Of a stretch of 17,099 nucleotides of DNA, positions 5,934-11,922 are shown piece by piece. The position numbers were made by a program, and so were the translations under genes. How positions within the stretch are numbered: the stretch's first letter is position 1; every line of letters begins with the position of its first letter. Below the pieces are notes generated by a model that ran no database searches, was not told the DNA's origin, and worked only from the letters and a program-made list of their open reading frames with translations. Source of the stretch: CAYFSC01 sp964345695 (lineage in GTDB: Bacteria; Bacteroidota; Rhodothermia; Rhodothermales; Salinibacteraceae); NCBI GenBank assembly GCA_964345695.1, contig CAYFSC010000053.1:1-17099 (forward strand). The letters are read 5' to 3'.

Positions 5934-7583
5934 TCATGTCAGAACTAGAAGCCGGTACAGGAAGCGCACCGGGACGTCGTAATATGTCACCAAGCTCGCG
6001 GTGGCAAGGACGACCACGGCCGGAGGACTGACCAGCGCGAGGGCCCCTGCAACCGAGCGCGGTACATCCGCGACGGCTACGTAGTCGCGCAGCACGCGCA
6101 CCATAATCCAGGCGGAGAGCAGAAGCCCGCCACCGACCCATCCGCCGGCGATGCGCAGACCGTTTGTCGCAGGATTCTGCGCGGCCAGCGCGAGTGCGAC
6201 CACCAGCCCGAGCAGCGCCGGCCAGTGCGGCCACGCCAGCAGCATAAGCACCTGCGGGGCCGAGAGCCCGCTCCAGGGACGGGCTGCCAGGCTCAGACCG
6301 GTGCCCCATGCGCCCAGAAGCACTCCCGCCCCGACCCCGACTTCGACACCGTACGTCACGGGAGCCTCGATCCATCGGGCCACCACCTGTCGAGGTCCGT
6401 CCGGCAACACGGCCAGGACGTGGTGCACCGCCGGATCAGTGCCAAACGCCCGCACTGCCACCATGGCTCCCATGCCCAGGGCGCACAGGGCCGTCACGAG
6501 AAGCACAATGCTGGCCTCCGGCGCGAGGTCGCGCCCGCCTTGGATGCCGTCTCGGTAGAACCCGTGCGATACAAAGTACCGCGACAGGGTGCGCCGGACC
6601 TGCCCGTACTGCGCGTAGAGCACCCCGAGTCCGGCGACGAGCACCCACCCGATCATGACGAGCCATGGCGCGCCGGCGGCCGGGGCCGTTCCTTGCGGAA
6701 AGGCAAACGTACGCTGCCGACCCGTGAAGATCCCCTCCACGACGCGTGCTGCCGGACGGGACGCCGCGTCTGCACGGTGCAATCCGTACCGGCGGACCGT
6801 AGAGACCACAGGTCGATCCTTCCACCGATAAACGAACAGAGGAGGCTGCCTGTCTCCCTCCAGCAGGGGCGGAAGGTGACGCTCCAGATACCGGGCCTGC
6901 CGTTCGGGCGACGCCGGAACCCGCAGCCCACGGCCGGCTCCCGCTCGTGTCCCTCGGCCCACAGCACCGATGCCCACGGCCTCATGCACTTGTCTCCACT
7001 GGTTCCACCGCGCCTGCGGATCGGACGTGCCGACCAGATCCGCCAACACAAGGTCGACCGCATCCGTGCAGGCGTCTGCCGACGGGCGGAACGGCGTGAC
7101 GTAGTACGTTGGCAGATCGGACCGCGTGCGGACGTGCTGCGTGAGGGCATCGAAGTACGCACAGGCCGACGGCATGGTGGTGTCGGCCCCCCGGGCCAGA
7201 CCGACGGCCCGAATCGACGTGTGGCGACGGGCCTGCGCGAGCACCGAGTCAAGCTGACGCCGGGCAAACGACAGGGTGTCGTTCAGCGCAGAAGCCGAGA
7301 GATACGCCACGGGAAGATCAACGTAGAGCGCCAGTCCCAGCGTGTCGGCCAGGGCCAGCACGCTCGACGCCGTCACAGGACGGGTCAGTCGCACGGCCGT
7401 CGCGCCTGTCGCCGCCATGCGGCGGAGGACCTGCTGCGCCGCCGTCGGGGAGCGTGGGGGCGTCCAGACCACGCCGCGCGTCGACGGCGGCTCGCTCGCC
7501 TGGGACTGAGCGGTCCCCGTCGTCGCGACGAGCCCAATCGCGGCGATCACAGCGAGACGTACGAATAATGCGAGGCGACCCAT
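5934..7583 (-). CDS. Exported glycosidase-like (GH2-type) barrel fused to six membrane segments
   Basis: 549 residues from ATG 7583, chosen because it begins a signal peptide (LALFVRLAVIAAIGLVATTG, then A-Q-A-like cleavage). Residues about 35-300 resemble the TIM barrel of family 2 glycosidases: MAATGATAVRL, then LALADTLGLALYVDLPV (compare 'cDelGllvwdEiP'), then RRHTSIRAVGLARGADT (compare 'HPSIIMWSLGNE'). The acid/base motif GNE is replaced by G132-A-D134, and the strand where the nucleophile Glu is expected reads PLFVYRW. The barrel is therefore probably not a classical hydrolase. Hydrophobic segments at about 306-324, 357-378, 408-430, 445-467, 477-497 and 511-532 form a membrane domain I do not recognise (possibly DUF4271-like). 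It lies 97 bases after the Smr gene. The fold is inferred by eye. Confidence 0.65.
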   Translation of the reverse strand: MGRLALFVRLAVIAAIGLVATTGTAQSQASEPPSTRGVVWTPPRSPTAAQQVLRRMAATGATAVRLTRPVTASSVLALADTLGLALYVDLPVAYLSASALNDTLSFARRQLDSVLAQARRHTSIRAVGLARGADTTMPSACAYFDALTQHVRTRSDLPTYYVTPFRPSADACTDAVDLVLADLVGTSDPQARWNQWRQVHEAVGIGAVGRGTRAGAGRGLRVPASPERQARYLERHLPPLLEGDRQPPLFVYRWKDRPVVSTVRRYGLHRADAASRPAARVVEGIFTGRQRTFAFPQGTAPAAGAPWLVMIGWVLVAGLGVLYAQYGQVRRTLSRYFVSHGFYRDGIQGGRDLAPEASIVLLVTALCALGMGAMVAVRAFGTDPAVHHVLAVLPDGPRQVVARWIEAPVTYGVEVGVGAGVLLGAWGTGLSLAARPWSGLSAPQVLMLLAWPHWPALLGLVVALALAAQNPATNGLRIAGGWVGGGLLLSAWIMVRVLRDYVAVADVPRSVAGALALVSPPAVVVLATASLVTYYDVPVRFLYRLLVLT

Positions 7584-7680
7584 GCCGCGAAAACGATCAG
7601 CCGAGCGTTGGATGCAGAGGCGAACTCGAAGGTAGCAACCACACCGTTCGGATGCGATCCTGGGCGGCGATCCTCGGCGA

Positions 7681-7965
7681 CTATCCTGTGTCGGGATCGT
7701 CAGAGGCCTCCAGGTAGGCGATGGTGGCGCCCCACGAACTGGCATCCTTCGCCGTCTCGTACGTCTCTACATGGGGATGCCGGTCGAGAATGGCGCGCAC
7801 ACTCCGTCGCAGCGTACCGGTCCCCTTTCCGTGGACGATGCGCACCCGCAGAATGCCCTTCTCCCGGCAGGCGCGTAGATACTCGGGCACCAGGTCGCCA
7901 ACCTCGCTCGGGTTGAAGGCGTGCAGGTCCAAAACGCCGTCGATAGGATACTCTTGGGGCTCCAC
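7681..7965 (-). CDS. Stand-alone Smr-domain protein
   Basis: A single Smr domain, the small nuclease/RNA-binding fold found at the C-terminus of MutS2 and in free-standing proteins. Visible motifs are the LDLHAF opening (residues 12-17) and RVRIVHGKGTGTLRRSVRAIL, which contains the diagnostic HGKGTG loop, followed by ASSWGATIAYLE. These cover the entire domain, so this 94-residue protein carries little else. The likely start is GTG 7965, read as Met; no ATG precedes the domain in a sensible place and there is no Shine-Dalgarno sequence. Smr domains with LDLH and HGKGTG often nick nucleic acid, but the substrate here is unknown. It sits between the lipoprotein gene (102 bases upstream) and the barrel-membrane gene (97 bases downstream), all in the same direction. 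Confidence 0.88.
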   Translation of the reverse strand: MEPQEYPIDGVLDLHAFNPSEVGDLVPEYLRACREKGILRVRIVHGKGTGTLRRSVRAILDRHPHVETYETAKDASSWGATIAYLEASDDPDTG

Positions 7966-8067
7966 AGTCCGATGCGGTGGGTAGAGGAGAAAGAGAACGT
8001 GCGGGTTTCGGAACAGAGATGGCGCGCCGGTGCTCCGTCCTCGGCAGACCGGACCGGCCGACGCCCG

Positions 8068-8586
8068 TTAGTTCGAGAGCCCGAACCGCTTGGCCACCGC
8101 CGCATAATCCGACCAGTTGACGTTCGCGTGGGACGAGGCACGTCCGTCCAGCACCACGACCTTGATCGTCTGATCGGAGAGTGCATCGATGGCCGCAGGG
8201 GTTGAGACTTCGTAGAAGACCTCGACGAAATCGACTTCGTAGGCGTAGCCCAGCGTCACCGTGTAATCGACCGCCGGCAGGTCGGGCGACTCGACGCCGT
8301 AGGTGTAGGGAAGCGCGGTCCACGTCCCCTGTTCGCGCACGTAGGCCGTCACCATGCCCGACTCCACCACGCTCGGGGAGATTTCTGGCGCGTCGTACGA
8401 CGCGGACACGAAGAGCCCGTTCACGGGCGCCTCGCTCACATCGAAATCCACAACGAACGACGTAACGGCTGGCTCGCCGGCCGGCCCCCGCGGTCCACGC
8501 GGACCGGGCGGCCCAACCGCACTGTCTTGGCATCCGGCGACCAGAAGACCGAGAACGACAGGAAGAACGTGCAGAACGAGACGCAT
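8068..8586 (-). CDS. Lipoprotein with a short collagen-like stretch
   Basis: 172-residue predicted lipoprotein. From ATG 8586 there is a signal peptide MRLVLHVLPVVLGLLVAGC whose lipobox LVAG precedes Cys19, the expected lipidation site. Right after it, residues 25-39 are five Gly-X-Y triplets (GPPGPRGPRGPAGEP). The remaining 130 residues are acidic and rich in beta-type sequence (VTSFVVDFDVSEAPVNGLFV, TVTLGYAYEVDFVEVFYEV), with no family I recognise. The longer frame upstream would bury the signal peptide, so I rejected it. Lipoproteins with a few Gly-X-Y repeats after the Cys followed by a small beta domain are a recurring pattern in Bacteroidota; their role is generally unknown. It is probably anchored in the outer membrane facing either side. 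Confidence 0.8.
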   Translation of the reverse strand: MRLVLHVLPVVLGLLVAGCQDSAVGPPGPRGPRGPAGEPAVTSFVVDFDVSEAPVNGLFVSASYDAPEISPSVVESGMVTAYVREQGTWTALPYTYGVESPDLPAVDYTVTLGYAYEVDFVEVFYEVSTPAAIDALSDQTIKVVVLDGRASSHANVNWSDYAAVAKRFGLSN

Positions 8587-8781
8587 GGCAGGCAGGATCG
8601 GGAGACGAGGTTCGGCGATGCCGACCGGGATCGGCGTGTCACCCAGGAGATCAAGAAGCGCGCCACGCGAATGCCCTGCCGCGGTCTCCGTCCACACGCC
8701 CGGTCTGGGTCCTCCCTGCCGACTCGACTGTCCACCACACTGAACGGTTGGCCGAAAGCCCGGCGGACCTCGAGCACAGCG

Positions 8782-9069
8782 TCAGCGGGTGCCGAGCACG
8801 TCCCATTCAATCTTTCCAGCCATTTCCTCGATCAGAAACACGTACGTCGGGAGCGGCCCGGCGCTCTGCTCTCCGATAATCCAGAGGTCGCCGTGATATC
8901 GGTGCAGCACCTCTCCCAGGAAGGACCGGTCCTCGGACTCCGCAAAGCCGTGCTCCTGGCACAGGTACGTTAGGATGCGATCCGTGGGGATCTCTTCGGC
9001 CTCTCCACCCTCCATCGCGTCATGGCAGTGGAGAACGGCATCGGCCACGGCTCGCTCTTTTTCGGTCAT
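8782..9069 (-). CDS. Hypothetical 95-residue cytoplasmic protein
   Basis: I do not recognise this gene. It is a soluble, acidic protein with no signal peptide or membrane segment. The sequence suggests a helical first half (TEKERAVADAVLHCHDAME; IPTDRILTYLCQEHG) and a beta-type second half ending in TYVFLIEEMAGKIEWDVLG. Two Cys (residues 15 and 37) and three His are present but do not form a known metal motif. The ATG at 9069 is the natural start. It begins 69 bases after the ABC exporter stop in the same direction, so it is likely co-transcribed with it, and 195 bases separate it from the lipoprotein gene. Coding support comes from its position filling the gap, its composition and the absence of a better overlapping frame. 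Confidence 0.6.
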   Translation of the reverse strand: MTEKERAVADAVLHCHDAMEGGEAEEIPTDRILTYLCQEHGFAESEDRSFLGEVLHRYHGDLWIIGEQSAGPLPTYVFLIEEMAGKIEWDVLGTR

Positions 9070-9138
9070 GGTGATCGTAGACGATTCGTTTTGTATCGAG
9101 CCTTCTGCTTCCCGGCCCTCCGGACTCAGAACGCGGCT

Positions 9139-10941
9139 TCATCCTATCGCCTCGATCTCTTCCTCCAGCAACTGCCGCTGGTACAAGTCGGCGTAGAGGC
9201 CATCGCGGTCGAGCAATTCATCGTGGGTGCCGCGCTCCACGACGCGTCCGCGGTCCATCACCAGGATGAGGTCGGCCTCCTGGACGGCACTCAGGCGGTG
9301 GCTGACGATGACGAGCGTATGACTGCCCTGCCGCGCGCGCAGCGACTGCAGGATGTTGCGCTCCGTTGCGGTATCGACGGCCGAGAGGGCGTCGTCGAAG
9401 ATGAGGATGCGCGGATCGCGGATGAGCGCGCGGGCGATGGACGTGCGCTGCTTCTGCCCGCCGGAGAGCGTGATGCCGCGCTCGCCGACGTACGTGTCGA
9501 ATCCGTCGGTGAACTCTCTGACATTGTCGAGCAGGTCGGCCTCGCGGGCGGCCTCGCGGATCTCGTCTTCGGAGGCGTCAATCTTGCCGAACGCCACGTT
9601 GTTGGCCACTGTGTCACTGAACAGGAAGACGTCCTGCGGCACGCAGCCAATCTCCTGCCGCAGCGTGTCGAGCGGGATCGTCCGCACGTCGTGCCCGTCG
9701 ATGCGCACCGTGCCTTCATCTGGATCCAGCAGGCGCGGGATCATGCGGACGAGCGTGCTTTTGCCCGCCCCCGTGCGCCCAACAATGGCGAGCGTCTCGT
9801 CGGCATCGATCTCAAAGCTGACCTCCCGGAGCGCCGGCTCGGCCTCATTTTCGTAGCCAAACGTCACGTTCTCGAACGCGATGCGTCCCTCCAGCTCCGT
9901 GATCGACGGGTCGGTCTGCGGGCCGTCGGCGATGTCGGGCTCGGTGTCCAGGATCTTCTGCAGGCGTACGACCGAGGCGGAGGCGCGCTGGATCATCGTG
10001 ATCACAAACCCGAGCGAGGCGACAGGCCACGTCATCATGCCCACGTAGATGATGTACTCGGCGATATTCCCGATGGTAATGACGCCCTCGGCCACCAGGC
10101 GCCCGCCGATCCAAACGACGATGATCGTCGAGAATCCGACCATGAGCAGAAACGAGGGCCGCCACGCCGACTCGACGAGCGCCAGGTCCAGGTTTCGTTT
10201 TTTGTACTCCTCGCTCTCCTCGTCGAACGCTTCGGCCTCGGCATCTTCCCGCGTGTAGGCCTTCAGCACGCGGATGCCCGAAAGGGCCTCCTGCACGCGG
10301 CTGGTGAGGGCCGAGTATTGCTCCTGCAGGCGGTCGCTGCGGTGGTGCACCATGCGAGCCATGAAGAAAACCGACACGGCCAGGAGCGGCATCGGAACGA
10401 GGGCGTAGAGCGTCAGCTTCGGGGAGATGATGAACATGGCGCTGGCGGCCACGAGCACCATCACGAGGGAGCGCGTGACGTACATGATGGCGGGCCCGAT
10501 GTAGCGCCGCACCTTTTCGATGTCGTCGGTGGCGCGGGTGATGACGTCGCCGGTCGAATACTCTTGGTAGAACGACGGCGATAGCTGTTGAAGGTGGTCG
10601 TACAGCGAGTTCCGCAGGTCGTACTCGATGTGACGCGAGGCGACGACGACGGTCTCGCGCATCAGGAACATGAATATGCCACTGATGGCCGACAGGCCAA
10701 TGACCACGCCGCCAAACATCAGCAGGGAGACAAAGAAGTAGCCGTAGAGCGGACCCTGCGCCGCCGTGCCTTCGAACACGTTGAAGAGACGCACAAACCG
10801 CGGAATGCTGTCGACGGCCTGCCGCACCACCATGGGCACCGTAATTTGAAAGCCGGCCGAGATCATCGTGCACAGCAGGCCCGGCACGAACAGGTGCTTG
10901 TAGCGCCAAAAGTACTCGTTCAGACGAGAAAGAGGACCCAC
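9139..10941 (-). CDS. ABC exporter half-transporter (MdlA/YheI-like, degenerate catalytic site)
   Basis: 600-residue inner-membrane exporter half: six-helix transmembrane domain (about 15-330) with the coupling-helix pattern PSFYQEYSTGDVITRATDD, then an ATPase domain. The ATPase has Walker A GRTGAGKST (388-396), Q-loop Gln436, signature LSGGQ (492-496), Walker B ILIFD (512-516) and H-loop His548. After Walker B, Asp517 stands where the catalytic Glu is normal (ILIFDDALSAVD). This pattern is known from MdlA/YheI(BmrC), the weak half of heterodimeric exporters, which pair with an MdlB/YheH-type half. No second half is adjacent. The start is GTG 10941: a stop codon lies a few codons upstream and MGPLSRLNEYFWRYK matches the family N-terminus. 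Substrate unknown; lipids, peptides or drugs are all possible. Confidence 0.93.
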   Translation of the reverse strand: MGPLSRLNEYFWRYKHLFVPGLLCTMISAGFQITVPMVVRQAVDSIPRFVRLFNVFEGTAAQGPLYGYFFVSLLMFGGVVIGLSAISGIFMFLMRETVVVASRHIEYDLRNSLYDHLQQLSPSFYQEYSTGDVITRATDDIEKVRRYIGPAIMYVTRSLVMVLVAASAMFIISPKLTLYALVPMPLLAVSVFFMARMVHHRSDRLQEQYSALTSRVQEALSGIRVLKAYTREDAEAEAFDEESEEYKKRNLDLALVESAWRPSFLLMVGFSTIIVVWIGGRLVAEGVITIGNIAEYIIYVGMMTWPVASLGFVITMIQRASASVVRLQKILDTEPDIADGPQTDPSITELEGRIAFENVTFGYENEAEPALREVSFEIDADETLAIVGRTGAGKSTLVRMIPRLLDPDEGTVRIDGHDVRTIPLDTLRQEIGCVPQDVFLFSDTVANNVAFGKIDASEDEIREAAREADLLDNVREFTDGFDTYVGERGITLSGGQKQRTSIARALIRDPRILIFDDALSAVDTATERNILQSLRARQGSHTLVIVSHRLSAVQEADLILVMDRGRVVERGTHDELLDRDGLYADLYQRQLLEEEIEAIG

Positions 10942-10980
10942 TTCGGGTTTCTAGGTTCTGGTTCGGGGTTCCACGCGTGG
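10942..10980 (-). repeat. Degenerate GAACC-type repeats and a palindrome before the exporter start
   Basis: On the minus strand 10972-10942 reads as successive 6-7 base units GAACCCC, GAACCA, GAACCTA, GAAACCC, GAA, ending directly at the GTG start. It is preceded by the perfect 10-bp palindrome CCACGCGTGG (10971-10980). There is no Shine-Dalgarno sequence in the usual place. The repeat may be a low-complexity relic or affect translation of the exporter; no function is shown. Confidence 0.4.
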
Positions 10981-11088
10981 CGTTTCGGGGCTGAAGTTCC
11001 AGGTCTTACGCCCCGAGTGTTGCACTTCGAGAATGCGTGCCGGATGTCGAATTTGGAGCGGGCGTTCGACTGTGGCGTTGGCACGCAG

Positions 11089-11117
11089 ACTATAGTGCTG
11101 TTACGCAGAGAAAAAGG
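11089..11117 (-). promoter_or_regulatory. Weak promoter candidate for the ABC exporter
   Basis: The minus strand carries TATAGT (11094-11089), five of six matches to the -10 consensus. The position 17 bases upstream reads CCTTTT, a poor -35 box. It would give a leader of about 140 bases. The rest of 10942-11232 holds no gene. Confidence 0.3.
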
Positions 11118-11149
11118 CGTACGTTCGCAGCCCGCGCGCTGATTCGACC

Positions 11150-11190
11150 GGGCAGCGTCGTGGCAACAACGATTCATTCTTCCGCTGCCC
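11150..11190. repeat. Inverted repeat downstream of the cNMP-domain gene
   Basis: GGGCAGCG (11150-11157) and CGCTGCCC (11183-11190) are perfect 8-bp arms around 25 bases, inside which TCGT and ACGA can also pair. It begins about 42 bases past the stop of the minus-strand gene. No T-run follows on that strand, so it is at best a transcript-end stem-loop and not a standard intrinsic terminator. Confidence 0.4.
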
Positions 11191-11232
11191 TTTAATCCAC
11201 AACGCACAACACGACACCCACCCGCAACACGC

Positions 11233-11808
11233 TCACGTTCCGGCGTGGGCCTCGACGTAAGCCTGCATGGCGGTTTCATGACCGTCGCGCTCGGCAAGGT
11301 GCTCGATAAGGTCGACGTGCTGAGCCGCGATCCACCGGGCCAGCGCCATCGTGATGTGAGCCCCGGCTTTCGGATCGCGACGCGACACGTTCTTAAGATC
11401 GGGCCGAAAGAAGCCGAGCACCCGCGTTTCGGTTACGGTCTCTGCCGTTTCCATCCGCCGAAAGTCGCCGAGAATGGAGAGCACCCCAAACACACTGGGC
11501 GCCTCGGCCGTCCGTAGCTCTCGGGTGAGGCCCGGCTCCGGCTCGGTCAGGAGCCGAACGGTGCCCCGTTCCACAATGTAGAGCCCCAGCCCCGGATCGC
11601 CCTGGTAATACAGCGACTCCCCACGCTGGTACGTGCGGCGGTGCACGGCCTCCGCCATGGCGAGAGCCGCCCGTTTGGAGAGGTGTTCCAACGCGGGAAC
11701 GGACTTGAGCACCTTTACGATTTCACGTGTGCGGGCGTCGAGCCCGCGGCGGAAGAGACGGCGATAGAGCCGTTCCCCGGCCTGATAGACGGTCCGAAGC
11801 GCTGACAT
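11233..11808 (-). CDS. Cyclic-nucleotide-binding-domain protein without effector domain
   Basis: 191-residue protein from ATG 11808 with one cNMP-binding (CRP-type) beta-roll at residues about 35-135: VLKSVPALEHLSKRAALAMAE, quoted in part as SVPALEHLSKRAALA, then RGESLYYQGDPGLGLYIVERGTVRLL, quoted in part as GESLYYQGDPGLGLYIVE. The phosphate-binding cassette reads FGVLSILGDFRRMETAETV, where CRP has FGEL..RSA: the Glu is Val and the Arg-x-Ala is altered, so cAMP binding is doubtful. The C-terminal 50 residues are helical with no helix-turn-helix, so it is not a CRP-type DNA-binding regulator. The longer upstream frame overlaps the TamA-like gene and has no domain, so ATG 11808 is preferred. 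A promoter candidate lies at the end of that upstream gene. Confidence 0.8.
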   Translation of the reverse strand: MSALRTVYQAGERLYRRLFRRGLDARTREIVKVLKSVPALEHLSKRAALAMAEAVHRRTYQRGESLYYQGDPGLGLYIVERGTVRLLTEPEPGLTRELRTAEAPSVFGVLSILGDFRRMETAETVTETRVLGFFRPDLKNVSRRDPKAGAHITMALARWIAAQHVDLIEHLAERDGHETAMQAYVEAHAGT

Positions 11809-11893
11809 GAGGCGAATGCGGAGGTGGTTCGAGGAGACAAACGGCAACTGGAGAGGGGGCCAGCCGGACCTCGCCCTGACGTTCAATGTCTGA

Positions 11894-11922
11894 ATTCTAT
11901 CATCGACAATCCATTCTCTTAA
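11894..11922 (-). promoter_or_regulatory. Probable promoter of the cNMP-domain gene
   Basis: The minus strand shows TTAAGA (11922-11917), 17 bases, then TAGAAT (11899-11894): four and five of six matches to sigma-70 boxes with ideal spacing. The -35 box overlaps the TAA stop of the TamA-like gene. The expected start point near 11887 gives a leader of about 78 bases. Confidence 0.45.

Noticed and set aside
6225..7568. 447-residue frame antisense to the barrel-membrane gene
   Set aside because: Its composition (Arg, His, Gln, Pro-rich) is that of a shadow frame. The minus-strand gene has a signal peptide, a fold-like pattern and membrane segments.
7700..8533. 277-residue minus-strand frame across the lipoprotein and Smr genes
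   Set aside because: It overlaps two genes that have clear motifs (lipobox plus Gly-X-Y; LDLH plus HGKGTG) in other frames, and itself looks random.
9022..10584. 520-residue frame antisense to the ABC exporter
   Set aside because: The opposite strand has every ABC motif; this frame has none.
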